Positions 39,003-47,373 of a stretch of DNA of 64,000 nt are shown piece after piece. The translations under genes were made by a program, and so were the position numbers. The notes below the pieces were generated by a model that was not told where the DNA came from, made no database searches, and was given only the letters and a program-made list of their open reading frames with translations. Positions within the stretch are counted from its first letter, which is position 1. Every line of letters begins with the position of its first letter. Source of the DNA: Onishia taeanensis (GTDB taxonomy: Bacteria; Pseudomonadota; Gammaproteobacteria; Pseudomonadales; Halomonadaceae); contig NZ_QLSX01000002.1 of NCBI RefSeq assembly GCF_003268885.1, positions 212,280 to 276,279 on the forward strand, written 5' to 3'.

Positions 39003-40007
39003 TCAGAAACCGCGCAATACGATCTTGCCGCGCCCCTTGCCGGATTCCAGCAGCGCATGTGCACGCAGCAGGTTCTCGGCGTTGATGGTGCCGAACTCTT
39101 CGGCGAGGGTAGTGGTCAGCTCGCCGCGGTCGACCATCTCGGCCACCCGCTCGAGCAGCCGGTGCTGTTCGATCATGTCTTCTGTCTGGAAGAGCGAGCG
39201 AGTGAACATGAACTCCCAATGCACCGATACGCTCTTGCGCTTGAACGGCATGATGTCGAACGACGCGGGGTCATCGATTACCGCAAGCCGCCCCTGGGGT
39301 GCGATCAGCTCGGCGATCGCGGCCAGGTGCTCGTCGGTATGGGTCAGGCTCGCCACATAGTTCACGGAAGGAAGGTCGGCTGCCTTCAGTTCGTCGACCA
39401 GCGACTGGCGGTGATCGATGACATGGTCGGCGCCCAGCTCCTGCGCCCAGGCACGGGTTTCCGGCCTTGAAGCGGTCGCGATCACGGTCAGGTCGGTAAG
39501 CTGCTTGGCGAGCTGGATCATGATCGAGCCCACGCCGCCAGAAGCACCGATGATCAGCAGCGAACCGGCGTTTTCCTTGGCCACCTGCAGGCGATCGAAG
39601 AGCATTTCCCAGGCGGTGATCGTGGTCAGCGGCAGCGCCGCCGCCTCGGCAAAGCCAAGTGATGTCGGCATCTTGGAGACGATGCGCTCATCGACCTGAT
39701 GGAACTGCGCATTGGTGCCGCTACGATCGACAGCGCCGGCATACCAGACCTTGTCGCCGGGCTGAAACAGGGTCACGTCCTCACCGACGGCCTCAACCAC
39801 ACCGGCGGCATCCCAGCCCAGCACCTTGTACTCGCCACCCTCAGGCGACACGTTCTGACGAATCTTGGTATCGACCGGGTTGACCGAGACGGCCTCGACA
39901 CGCACCAGAAGATCGCGGCCCTGAGCCTCGGGGGTCGGCAGCTCGATATCCTCGAGTGCTTCTGAGGCAGTGACCGGCAGCGACTGCTTATAACCAACGG
40001 CTTTCAT
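39003..40007 (-). CDS. zinc-type alcohol dehydrogenase-like / quinone oxidoreductase family protein
   Basis: This 334-residue medium-chain reductase has no zinc-binding cysteine cluster. The N-terminal GroES-like domain contains VSVNPVDTKIRQ and KVLGWDAAGVVEAVG. The NADPH-binding motif is IIGASGGVGSIMIQLAKQL. The C-terminus ends ESGKGRGKIVLRGF. It belongs to the ZADH/quinone oxidoreductase group that detoxifies quinones or reactive enones. GGAG precedes the ATG. The divergent HxlR-type regulator (40202) with an N-terminal Cys pair suggests induction by quinone or aldehyde stress. Confidence 0.88.
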   Translation of the reverse strand: MKAVGYKQSLPVTASEALEDIELPTPEAQGRDLLVRVEAVSVNPVDTKIRQNVSPEGGEYKVLGWDAAGVVEAVGEDVTLFQPGDKVWYAGAVDRSGTNAQFHQVDERIVSKMPTSLGFAEAAALPLTTITAWEMLFDRLQVAKENAGSLLIIGASGGVGSIMIQLAKQLTDLTVIATASRPETRAWAQELGADHVIDHRQSLVDELKAADLPSVNYVASLTHTDEHLAAIAELIAPQGRLAVIDDPASFDIMPFKRKSVSVHWEFMFTRSLFQTEDMIEQHRLLERVAEMVDRGELTTTLAEEFGTINAENLLRAHALLESGKGRGKIVLRGF

Positions 40008-40128
40008 GGTGAGCTCCTATCAGCAAGTGTATTGCCGACCGAGTATAGGGGTACCATGGTGGCTAACAAGTATGCACACTCCTGTGCGGTAGTGATTTTT
40101 CCGTGCCTTAGCCTCTATAAATATCCTA

Positions 40129-40146
40129 GGTACACTTTTGTATACC
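40129..40146. promoter_or_regulatory. candidate HxlR operator
   Basis: The near-perfect inverted repeat GGTACAC-TTTT-GTATACC (one mismatch per arm) lies in the divergent promoter region between the oxidoreductase and hxlR-type genes, about 55 bp before the regulator start. HxlR-family proteins bind such palindromes as dimers. An AT-rich stretch (CTATAAATAT) just upstream could be a -10 region for the regulator. Confidence 0.5.
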
Positions 40147-40201
40147 GCAACCAACGGGCAAGACCCCGCCCGCGCGACACTCGAACAGGCGATACCCGAA
40201 C

Positions 40202-40570
40202 ATGGATCATAAAAACATGCGGCATCAGAATTACGCCTGCAGCTTCGGCTGCTCCGTGGAAGCCGCCATCGAAGCCATCGGCGGCAAGTGGAAGGGCGTG
40301 ATCCTCTTCCACTTGACGGATGGCACCAAACGCTTCAACGAGTTGCGCCGGCTGATGCCGTCGGTGACCCAGCGCATGCTGACCAAGCAGCTACGCGAGC
40401 TGGAGCGCGACGGCATTGTCCACCGGCACGTCTATGCCGAAGTACCCCCCAGGGTCGAATACCGCCTGACCGCCTTCGGCGAGACACTCGAGCCGATCCT
40501 CAAGGAGCTGGAAGCCTGGGGCAGCCAGTACCTGGACAAATTATCGGCGTTGCGAAGCGCGGACGAATAG
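40202..40570 (+). CDS. HxlR-family winged-helix regulator
   Basis: This 122-residue DNA-binding regulator has a core that reads GGKWKGVILFHLTDGTKRFNELRRLMP, in pieces, followed by the recognition helix TQRMLTKQLRELERDG and the wing PPRVEYRLTAFG. All are diagnostic of the HxlR/MarR-like fold. The N-terminal CSFGCSVE places Cys13 and Cys17 where redox- or aldehyde-sensing HxlR proteins carry their sensor Cys. It is divergent from the quinone-oxidoreductase-like gene, which it most likely represses. Confidence 0.9.
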   Translation: MDHKNMRHQNYACSFGCSVEAAIEAIGGKWKGVILFHLTDGTKRFNELRRLMPSVTQRMLTKQLRELERDGIVHRHVYAEVPPRVEYRLTAFGETLEPILKELEAWGSQYLDKLSALRSADE

Positions 40571-40740
40571 GGAGCGCTTGCTCACTTCTCAGAGCACGCC
40601 ACTACAGCCCCTGCGACCCGGCACAACAACACAGTGCTGGATCGGTGGCCAAAACCCTGTATGCTGAGCGGGTACCACCGACAGTCAATGGAGTAGGCAT
40701 CACGATCGATCATTCTTACCAAGCCAGCACGGAGGTTCTC

Positions 40741-41052
40741 ATGAAGGTATATCGACCTGAATGGCAGTGCACGTTTAACGTAAACGAAGGCGTGGAAGAA
40801 ACAGCCAGTTGGAAGGAACGCATCGCCTGGAGCATCAGGGCGCTTGCCAACAGGCTGGATGGTGGCGGACGTACGATCCAGATTGACTGCGATGTGACCC
40901 CTCGGGTGAGCCAGGAAGATGTCGATGTCTGCCTGGGCAAAGGCTTCGAGGTGACGCACAGCCTGCTCACCCAGCTTGCTCACCAGGCCGCCTGCGAAAA
41001 CGTCATGCGTGACGCCAAGGCAGAGCTTTACGAGGAGAACACGCAGTATTGA
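40741..41052 (+). CDS. hypothetical protein, 103 residues
   Basis: I do not recognise the family. The protein begins MKVYRPEWQCTF and is soluble and mildly acidic. It contains WKERIAWSIRALANRLDGGGRTIQID and ends in a helical segment rich in Ala and Glu. Translation is well supported by GGAGG five bases before the ATG. The same frame extends upstream to 40288 but overlaps hxlR and has no coding character there. It stands alone between hxlR and a repeat-rich gap. Confidence 0.75.
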   Translation: MKVYRPEWQCTFNVNEGVEETASWKERIAWSIRALANRLDGGGRTIQIDCDVTPRVSQEDVDVCLGKGFEVTHSLLTQLAHQAACENVMRDAKAELYEENTQY

Positions 41053-41059
41053 GGGAACA

Positions 41060-41101
41060 GGCTGGCGTGATAGAACTGGCGTGATAGGAATGGTGTGACA
41101 G
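41060..41101. repeat. three 14-bp tandem units
   Basis: The units are ggctggcgtgatag, aactggcgtgatag and gaatggtgtgacag, starting 7 bp after the stop codon of the 103-residue protein gene. Confidence 0.9.
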
Positions 41102-41202
41102 AGCGGGGCAAGCACGCAGGTTGCCCGTTCGACAGTGAGTCAGGTCGCTTCAAGCCAAGCCTATGTAAGGTAAGCAAAGGCAAGGTAAGTACCTGAAGCA
41201 GA

Positions 41203-41258
41203 GCACCTGTTTCACCGCACTTGCTTCACAGCACTTGCTTCACAGCACATGGTTCACC
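41203..41258. repeat. four 14-bp tandem units
   Basis: The units in register are gcacctgtttcacc, gcacttgcttcaca, gcacttgcttcaca and gcacatggttcacc. Confidence 0.92.
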
Positions 41259-41357
41259 GCACTCGTAGCATTGTACGTTTAGCAATAGCACGTGAGCAGG
41301 GACGCTGCGAAAGCGTTAGAAGCTAGAGAGTTAATCGATGCAAGCTAGACCGCCACG

Positions 41358-41395
41358 ACACCCCATTCAGCCACGCTGGATGGGGTGTTTTCGTT
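41358..41395 (+). terminator. Rho-independent terminator of unknown transcript
   Basis: The stem ACACCCCATTCAGC / GCTGGATGGGGTGT (one T-G pair, 3-nt loop) is followed by TTTTC. It is on the plus strand, with no plus-strand gene within 300 bp upstream. Confidence 0.8.
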
Positions 41396-41450
41396 CAGGT
41401 CGTGTCACCAGCAGTCCCGCGCTGGCTAATGGCCCGCAGGGCGAGTGTAC

Positions 41451-42023
41451 CTAAAGGCTGGGCGCGCGATAGCGCAGGTAGATATGCAGAATGCCCATGG
41501 CGGCATGCCCCACCAGATAGGCTTCTATCAGCCCGGTCAGCAGCCCGTGCACTTCCTTCACCTGATACGCCCACGACGGCTGAAAATTCCAGCACAGAAA
41601 CCAGGTAAAGCCCGACAAGACCACCAGCAGCAGCGCTCCCAGGCCGAGCCCATGCATGACCGCAGCCAGTCCAGCCGGCCCCGGGGCTGGCAGCTTGAAC
41701 TTCAATAGCGTCTGAATATCGGCCTTCAGCGGCTCCAGATCGCCGACCAGGTAAGGAAAGTAGTACTTCAGGCCCCGCTGCTTGATCACGGCAAATAGAA
41801 AGATCAGCGATACCGGCACCAGCAACAGCCCCGTCCCGATATGCAGCCAGGTGCCCACGCGCTCGGGAAGCTGGCTCGCCACCTCTCCCGCCCGAGTGAA
41901 GCCCATGAAATTGCTGAAAATGATCTGGCTGATCACCATCAGTAAGACGGCGATATGAAACGACAGCACGAGCGGCGTCTGGCGCTCTCGGAAATAGCTC
42001 ATGGTGCTACTGAGTACGTTCAT
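41451..42023 (-). CDS. cytochrome b561-like membrane protein
   Basis: This 190-residue integral membrane protein has four predicted helices. His residues in helices (LSFHIAVLLM, TWLHIGTGLLLVP, AVMHGLGLGALLL, VKEVHGLLTGLIEAYLVGHAAMG) are placed as for bis-haem b ligation in the cytochrome b561/Ni-Fe hydrogenase cytochrome b fold. It would shuttle electrons in the inner membrane, but the partner is unknown. The start MNVLSSTMSYF at 42023 has AAGGA five bases upstream. The longer frame to 42083 lacks one. Confidence 0.82.
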   Translation of the reverse strand: MNVLSSTMSYFRERQTPLVLSFHIAVLLMVISQIIFSNFMGFTRAGEVASQLPERVGTWLHIGTGLLLVPVSLIFLFAVIKQRGLKYYFPYLVGDLEPLKADIQTLLKFKLPAPGPAGLAAVMHGLGLGALLLVVLSGFTWFLCWNFQPSWAYQVKEVHGLLTGLIEAYLVGHAAMGILHIYLRYRAPSL

Positions 42024-42157
42024 GCAAGTCCTTATGTGGTGGCGACCCAAAGGCTTCCTAACTCGCCCGATCCTGAAACCCATGGCCTCTTCAACGGATA
42101 CGATGCAAGGCGATCAGAGAGTAATAGCACCCATGCCTTACCGCGGTCTTAAGTCGC

Positions 42158-42517
42158 CTAGCCTGCCTCTCCCGCTTTCACGGGCCGGCGCACCACGCCA
42201 TCGACCAGCAGCCTCTTCTCACCACCGACGATCCGGTAGATCACCGTCGAACGCTCCTGTACGCGCCCATAAGAAACCCCGTTCAACGTCAGTCGCCCGT
42301 CCTTGATCTCGACATGATCACCGTTCACATCAATAACCGCGTTACGCCCCGACACCGCCGCTTCCACAGTGCTACCGCCAGCGGCGGTGCGAGTGCTCGA
42401 AACCACCACCGAGCCACCGCCCTGGGTATGAACGCTGGTGGCCGCGGGCACTGACTGGCTTCCGCCGGCAAGCATCATTTGCAGCACCATAAACGTCGCC
42501 ATGCTTTTGGCATTCAT
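42158..42517 (-). CDS. hypothetical secreted protein, 119 residues
   Basis: The family is not recognised. The N-terminus MNAKSMATFMVLQMMLAGGSQSVPAATS looks like a signal peptide. The rest is a small Gly/Val/Thr-rich, beta-type domain (VHTQGGGSVVVSST, then GDHVEIKDGRLTLNGVSYG). The start at 42517 has a GGTGAA-type ribosome site. It follows the next gene on the same strand by 40 bp and is probably co-transcribed with it. Confidence 0.65.
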   Translation of the reverse strand: MNAKSMATFMVLQMMLAGGSQSVPAATSVHTQGGGSVVVSSTRTAAGGSTVEAAVSGRNAVIDVNGDHVEIKDGRLTLNGVSYGRVQERSTVIYRIVGGEKRLLVDGVVRRPVKAGEAG

Positions 42518-42557
42518 TTCACCGCCCTCTATGGATCGCTCATCCCCGCACACACCG

Positions 42558-43187
42558 CTAGCGAGCACCCACCGGAACCATCAGATGCTGATAGTCGGTG
42601 CCCTTCCACATCAGATAAGACCCGCCGTTCTCGGGGTCGGTGGGATAGGCATCGAGCAACGCCGAAGGGGCAATGATCATCAGATGCGGCCCTTCCTTGA
42701 TCCACTGATTATCCTCGCTGGGCCCCTCGGCATAGGGGTCGATATTACTGGCTCCCGCGTCTCCCGCCAGCATGTAGGCAATGCCCAGCGCCTCGGCGGT
42801 GAAGGACTCCTTGGCTTGCCAGGCCTTGGCCCAGGCCATCCAGGTCTCATCCAGGCACATCGGCGCATTGCCGGTCAGCATCGGTGGCGTCGGCATACAG
42901 GTATAGCCATTGCTGCCTTCCTTGAGCACCTTGCCTTCCCAATCCACTACCGTGGCGCCCTCGGCCATCCCCGGCCAGGCCGCGCTCAAGGCGTTCTCAA
43001 GAGGAGCCGACTGCGCCTGCGCCGGGCTCGCCTGGGCAAGGGCAATCACCAGCAACGCCCCAGCAACGGCCCAATGGCTGACGTACTCAGCCCTACCTTC
43101 CGGCTCTTCACACCACCGCTGATTACACTTAAGCCGACTGACGACACACCGGCTCACATCTCTTGATTCCATCATGCATGTGTTCAT
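42558..43187 (-). CDS. hypothetical secreted protein
   Basis: The family is not recognised. A clear signal peptide (HWAVAGALLVIALAQASPAQAQS) lies about 48 residues in from this ATG. A GTG at 43082 placed just before it would give a normal secreted protein of 175 residues and may be the true start. The ATG at 43187 has AGAGGG upstream. The mature part has two Cys (CMPTPP, MCLDETW), suggesting one disulfide, and motifs DWEGKVLKEGSNGYTC and GPHLMIIAPSALLDAYPTDPENGGSYLMWKGT, read in pieces. The gene precedes the 119-residue secreted protein. Confidence 0.65.
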   Translation of the reverse strand: MNTCMMESRDVSRCVVSRLKCNQRWCEEPEGRAEYVSHWAVAGALLVIALAQASPAQAQSAPLENALSAAWPGMAEGATVVDWEGKVLKEGSNGYTCMPTPPMLTGNAPMCLDETWMAWAKAWQAKESFTAEALGIAYMLAGDAGASNIDPYAEGPSEDNQWIKEGPHLMIIAPSALLDAYPTDPENGGSYLMWKGTDYQHLMVPVGAR

Positions 43188-43481
43188 CGCACTGCCCTCT
43201 CTCATTGCCCTCAGTACCACCTGAAAAGACGACCAACGCAGACCCAGCCAGCCGGTGCTCGCTTGCGCGCCCTGACGGGTCGGGCGCTGCTCTATCAGTC
43301 AAGCCGAGTGCGGTAAGACGCTCCACTACCCGTTGTCGATACCGGGTGTGCGGCTGAGCAAAATCAGGGCCTCGTATGATACGCCGTCAGCCAAACGACC
43401 AGTGAACGAGCTGGCGCCGTAAGAATGTCAAGCAGGCCGTGTCACGGGTGCGGTAAAAGAGCGCACTCAAGCATTTGATGG

Positions 43482-43495
43482 TTGATTCAGATCAA
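43482..43495. promoter_or_regulatory. perfect ANR/FNR-type box
   Basis: TTGAT-TCAG-ATCAA matches the consensus TTGATNNNNATCAA bound by FNR/ANR oxygen-sensing regulators. It lies about 290 bp from both flanking divergent starts. The distance is long for direct activation, so a nearer unseen transcript start would be needed. Confidence 0.55.
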
Positions 43496-43590
43496 GCACC
43501 GGAGCAACATTCTGTGTACATGAGCTGCCCTCTAATCGCCGCCCCCATTGCCAATTTCAGCGTCATTCGTTTCGGCACTTTTCGGTACCT

Positions 43591-43661
43591 TTCTAGATAC
43601 TCTTCTAGATACTCTCATAGAGACTTTTCTAGATACTCTTCTAGAGACTCCCTTAGAGACT
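43591..43661. repeat. six 12-bp tandem units
   Basis: The units are ttctagatactc, ttctagatactc, tcatagagactt, ttctagatactc, ttctagagactc and ccttagagact, in one register. Confidence 0.92.
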
Positions 43662-43786
43662 AGAGACGTTCTTCAGTACACCCTAGTAGCGGCCATACCG
43701 CCGTCTAACGTGAAGAAAGGTTCAAGGGCACCGGGGCAGTCAGTTTTCATCACAGTGATGTGTCAGCACATAAGGAGCCTAGTGAC

Positions 43787-44440
43787 ATGCTGAGTATTCT
43801 GATCTTTTTCCTGATCTATGCCGGTGTTTCAATTGCCGTTTATCAGCTATATGACATCTATCATAGCCAGAACTTCGCTGACGAAGAGAAGCGCGCCCGC
43901 ATCGGTGGGCAGGAAGTTGAAGAGCTGGCGCATCAGGCCAAGGAATACCGGGAAACGGGCTCCTCAATGGGGTTTGTAAAAGGCGTGAAGGCCTTCTTCG
44001 GTAGCGATTTCGACCCGCGAGTTGCGCTGGCAGCCTTCTCTCAAGGCGATAAGCTTCCCAACGTGGAGCCTCTGCTGCGCCGGAAAAGCAACATCATCTG
44101 CAACGGCAAGATCAGTATTCGTCATCCTTTTGGCATCAAGACCAACCCGCCCGCGAAAGACTCCCGGGGCGTTGCCATCGCCGTCATCATCATCAACTGC
44201 CTGCTGGCCCTTTTCCTGGGTGGCCTGAGCGTCTACTCCATCGGCTACGATGTACCGGCCGCCTGGATGCACGATGAATCGATCCTGATGCTGCTGATCT
44301 ATGCGCTGATTCTGTTCACGCACTTGATTGCCAAACTCGACAAGTACATGAATGATCTCTACCAGATCGGCCAGTTGAATCGGCACTTCCCCGCCCAGCC
44401 GCTTGACCAGCAGACACAGGATGCTGGCCTATCTACATAA
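43787..44440 (+). CDS. hypothetical inner-membrane protein, 217 residues
   Basis: The family is not recognised. Three hydrophobic helices are visible: residues ~2-24 (LSILIFFLIYAGVSIAVYQL), ~127-150 (AIAVIIINCLLALFLGG) and ~168-190 (ILMLLIYALILFTHL). Between the first two lies a polar cytoplasmic or periplasmic region (~25-125) with GGQEVEELAHQAKEYRETG. The start at 43787 has AAGGAG upstream. A terminator at 44550 follows the gene. Confidence 0.7.
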   Translation: MLSILIFFLIYAGVSIAVYQLYDIYHSQNFADEEKRARIGGQEVEELAHQAKEYRETGSSMGFVKGVKAFFGSDFDPRVALAAFSQGDKLPNVEPLLRRKSNIICNGKISIRHPFGIKTNPPAKDSRGVAIAVIIINCLLALFLGGLSVYSIGYDVPAAWMHDESILMLLIYALILFTHLIAKLDKYMNDLYQIGQLNRHFPAQPLDQQTQDAGLST

Positions 44441-44549
44441 GGTCGTACTTTTAGATAAATTGATGCTTTTATAAAGGTGGTAAGTCCATAAGGCGACAAA
44501 TGGGCGAGCAACACCTCATCCACCGATACCACCATCGGCCGGGATTCAT

Positions 44550-44588
44550 AAAAAACGCCCCAAGACCTCAGCGTCAGGGGCGTTTTTT
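44550..44588. terminator. bidirectional Rho-independent terminator
   Basis: AAAAAACGCCCC and GGGGCGTTTTTT flank an inner hairpin (GAC...GTC). T-runs are present on both strands. It ends the 217-residue membrane protein gene on the plus strand. Confidence 0.85.
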
Positions 44589-44640
44589 CATACAGCGGAA
44601 AAGCCTATTCACGACCGATAAACACAGGAGCACAGCACCG

Positions 44641-44856
44641 ATGCACGCCATCAATCCCGACAAGCTTCACCACAGCAAGTGGACCGCCGTTGCGCCCAAG
44701 CATAAGGAAAAACATTTCATGGTCACCAAGCTGTTGCGCGACGAGGAAGAAAACGTCGTGCAGGTGGTGCTGGAAGCCGTGCTAACCCGGCGGGAATTCA
44801 CCCTGCCCTGGCAGGCACTCAAGGATGAAGAGACCTGGCGGATGGGCTGGAAGTAA
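44641..44856 (+). CDS. Trp-rich small protein (TIGR02450 type)
   Basis: This 71-residue protein beginning MHAINPDKLHHSKWTAV has three conserved Trp contexts (HSKWTAV, LPWQALKD, EETWRMGW). The KHFMVTKLLRDEE segment is typical of the gammaproteobacterial Trp-rich family TIGR02450. The function is unknown. AGGAG lies ten bases before the ATG. The upstream extension of the frame runs through the terminator and is not coding. Confidence 0.85.
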   Translation: MHAINPDKLHHSKWTAVAPKHKEKHFMVTKLLRDEEENVVQVVLEAVLTRREFTLPWQALKDEETWRMGWK

Positions 44857-44969
44857 GCGCCGCCCCCTGTACCGGCGCTTCTCCCAGCCGCTAGACGGTG
44901 GTTCAATCAGATGACTGGCGCCCCCGTTGCCTGCCTGGTGGATACCGGAGGCTAAGCAATTCGCCCTCC

Positions 44970-46220
44970 TCAGGCCGTTGAGGCCGACGCCTCGGGCTGG
45001 GCAGCATGCTTCTCTTCCGTTCGGGAAATGATCGAGGTACCGACCAGGTCCCCCGTGACGTTGAGCGCGGTGCAGCCCATGCCCACCAGGGCATCGATGG
45101 ACGCCAGCAGCGCCACCGTTTCGATCGGCAGCCCCACCTGAGCGAAGACCGTCGCGATCATCACGATGCCGGCTCCCGGCACCCCGGCGGTTCCAATCGA
45201 GGTCAGGGTACCGATCAGCACGATCTGGGCCATGCTCATCAGATCCAGCGGCGCCCCGATCACATTGGCCGCGAACACCGCCGAAATCGCGATGCGGATC
45301 GCCGCGCCATCCATGTTGATGGTCGCGCCCAGCGGCAGGCTGAAGCCGTACAGGCTGCGCGCATAGCCAAGGCGGCGTGCGGCATTCAGCGTCAGCGGCA
45401 GCGTGCCTGAACTGCTCTGGGTGGCGAAGGCGGTGGCCATCGGCGTGCGGGCCTCACGGAAGAACGCCCGCAGCCGAACGCCGAACAGCTTCATCAACAC
45501 CCCGTAGACGACCACCTGCGCCGCCAGCGCGATGTAGAGCACCGCGACCATGTCACCAAGCGAGAGCAGCGTTTCCATGCCCTGCTGGCCGACCGTCTTG
45601 GCGACAATCGCAAACACCCCGATCGGCACATAGTGGAGCACGCCGGACATGACCTTGAGGGTCACTTCGTTCAGCGCCTCTATCACGCCATACAGCCGCT
45701 CACCGAGCGCGGCATGGCTGTCGGAGTTGCGCAGCATCAACAGCGCGATGCCGAACACCACCGCCGTGAAGATAATGCCCAGCAGGTTGCCCTCAACGAA
45801 CGCCGCGACGATGTTGTCCGGCACGATGTTAAGCAGCACGTTGGCGATGCCCGGGTTATCGGGCACGCTGACCTGCGCGCTTTCATCCAGCGTCATGCCG
45901 CTGCCGGGGGCAAAGAACGTCGCCACCGCCAGCCCGACCACGATCGCCAGCGCCGAGGTCACCACGTAGTAGCCGAACAGCTTGCGACCCAAACGCCCCG
46001 TGCTGCCAAGCGGCGCCTGGTTGATGCCAACCATCAGCGTGAACAGCACGATCGGCACGATCAGAAACTTCAAGAGCCTAAGCAGCAGCTCACCAAAGGG
46101 CGCCAGCCAGTGCGCGGCGTCCTGACCGCCCAGCAGGCCAACGACCACACCCAGCACCAGCGCGATGCTGACGCGAAGAATCAGCGATGCCTCCATATAG
46201 GTGCGCAGCAGCGCTTTCAT
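44970..46220 (-). CDS. dicarboxylate/amino acid:cation symporter (DAACS family)
   Basis: This is an inner-membrane Na+ or H+ symporter of 416 residues related to GltP, DctA and GltPh. Features are the serine-rich re-entrant loop (ATQSSSGTLPLT), the cation-site motif GATINMDGAA, the second hairpin (SIGTAGVPGAG) and TM8 with NVTGDLVG. Together they define the glutamate/aspartate/dicarboxylate transporter fold. The exact substrate is not predictable from sequence alone. AGGT/GGAG lies just before the ATG. It is transcribed alone. Confidence 0.9.
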   Translation of the reverse strand: MKALLRTYMEASLILRVSIALVLGVVVGLLGGQDAAHWLAPFGELLLRLLKFLIVPIVLFTLMVGINQAPLGSTGRLGRKLFGYYVVTSALAIVVGLAVATFFAPGSGMTLDESAQVSVPDNPGIANVLLNIVPDNIVAAFVEGNLLGIIFTAVVFGIALLMLRNSDSHAALGERLYGVIEALNEVTLKVMSGVLHYVPIGVFAIVAKTVGQQGMETLLSLGDMVAVLYIALAAQVVVYGVLMKLFGVRLRAFFREARTPMATAFATQSSSGTLPLTLNAARRLGYARSLYGFSLPLGATINMDGAAIRIAISAVFAANVIGAPLDLMSMAQIVLIGTLTSIGTAGVPGAGIVMIATVFAQVGLPIETVALLASIDALVGMGCTALNVTGDLVGTSIISRTEEKHAAQPEASASTA

Positions 46221-46438
46221 AACCTACCTCCCATCATGACGTTCCTCTCAAGGCCCTCAACCGGCCGTGACGCCCATTGGCGGCGATGGTCGTTGTTGTC
46301 AGCGGTTACCTCGCCCAACGGTGATCGTTGGCGAGGCCACCAACAGGACAGCGCCCACAAGGCATTCCTCATGGGCGCTAGGTGATCCAAAGGCCATGTA
46401 GCTGGCAGCGCGATCATCGCTGCCGGCAGTGCCGACCC

Positions 46439-47314
46439 TTAGTCTTGGGTTTCGAGCTTATCCTGGGTCTTCAACTCGAAGTCGCTGGCGTCGTGGCGCT
46501 CGTGCAGCTGCATTTCCGGCTCGCCGAAGGTGCGGTTGACCATTCGCCCGCGGGTGACCGCCGGGCGCGCGTCGATCTGCTTCGCCCAGCGCAGCACGTG
46601 CGTGTATTCCTGAACCTGCAGGAACTCGGCGGCGTCATACAGCCGACCCAGCACCAGCTGGCCGTACCAGGCCCAGTTAGCGATATCGGCGATGGTGTAC
46701 TCATCCCCGGCCAGATACTCGGACTCCGCCAGGCGACGATCCAGCACGTCAAGCTGACGCTTGGTCTCCATGGCGTAGCGGTTGATCGGGTACTCGAGCT
46801 TCTCCGGCGCATAGGCGTAGAAGTGACCGAAGCCACCGCCCAGGAAGGGCGCGCTGCCCATCTGCCAGAACAGCCAGTTCATGGTCTCGGTGCGAGCGGC
46901 CAGGCTGCCCGGCAGGAATTCACCAAAGCGCTCGGCGAGATACAGCAGGATGGCACCGGATTCGAAGACCCGGGTCGCCGGCGTGGTGCTGTGATCCAGC
47001 AGCGCCGGAATCTTCGAGTTCGGGTTGATCTCCACGAAGCCGCTGCCGAACTGGTCGCCATCACCGATGCGGATCAGCCAGGCATCGTACTCGGCATCCT
47101 TGTAGCCAAGCGCCAGCAGCTCCTCGAACATCACCGTGGCCTTCACGCCGTTGGGTGTGCCCATGGAATAGAGCTGGAAGGGATGCTTGCCGACCGGCAG
47201 CTCCTTGTCATGAGTGGGCCCGGCGATAGGGCGATTGACGCTGGCGAACTTGCCGCCGCTGGCCTGATCCCAGGTCCAAACCTTCGGTGGGACGTACTCA
47301 TTGCCTTGGCTCAT
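46439..47314 (-). CDS. yghU: glutathione-dependent disulfide-bond oxidoreductase YghU
   Basis: This 291-residue GST-like protein is of the Nu class, which reduces small disulfides and hydroperoxides using two glutathiones. The N-terminal family signature is KFASVNRPIAGPTHDKELPVGKHPFQLYSMGTPNG, read in pieces. Next comes the thioredoxin-fold domain with NPNSKIPAL, then the helical C-terminal domain (GEYTIADIANWAWYG as DEYTIADIANWAWYG here). GAGGAG lies six bases before the ATG. A perfect 14-bp palindrome lies ~60 bp upstream of the start. Confidence 0.94.
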   Translation of the reverse strand: MSQGNEYVPPKVWTWDQASGGKFASVNRPIAGPTHDKELPVGKHPFQLYSMGTPNGVKATVMFEELLALGYKDAEYDAWLIRIGDGDQFGSGFVEINPNSKIPALLDHSTTPATRVFESGAILLYLAERFGEFLPGSLAARTETMNWLFWQMGSAPFLGGGFGHFYAYAPEKLEYPINRYAMETKRQLDVLDRRLAESEYLAGDEYTIADIANWAWYGQLVLGRLYDAAEFLQVQEYTHVLRWAKQIDARPAVTRGRMVNRTFGEPEMQLHERHDASDFELKTQDKLETQD

Positions 47315-47373
47315 GAAGCGCTCCTCGGTATCGGATGACGATATCTAGTGACGGTATCTAATGACTCGGTTTA

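Larger units (their letters stand above)
41053..41450. other. 398-bp repeat-rich gap with a possible small RNA
   Basis: There is no protein gene here. It contains two period-14 repeat arrays (41060-41101 and 41203-41258), then unique sequence, then a strong plus-strand terminator at 41358-41395. The terminator is 305 bp beyond the nearest plus-strand stop codon, so it may end a separate small transcript. Confidence 0.5.
43188..43786. other. 599-bp divergent gap
   Basis: No gene is supported. The gap contains an ANR/FNR-type box (43482-43495) and the 12-bp repeat array (43591-43661). The short open frames over the array consist of repeated SRYS/SRDS residues. Confidence 0.6.

Noticed and set aside
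43591-43661. possible plasmid-type iteron origin
   Set aside because: There is no replication-initiator gene nearby, and similar short arrays occur throughout the window at unrelated genes.
46350-46379. hairpin AGCGCCCA/TGGGCGCT downstream of yghU
   Set aside because: The 8-bp stem has a long loop and no T-run. It is insufficient to call a terminator.
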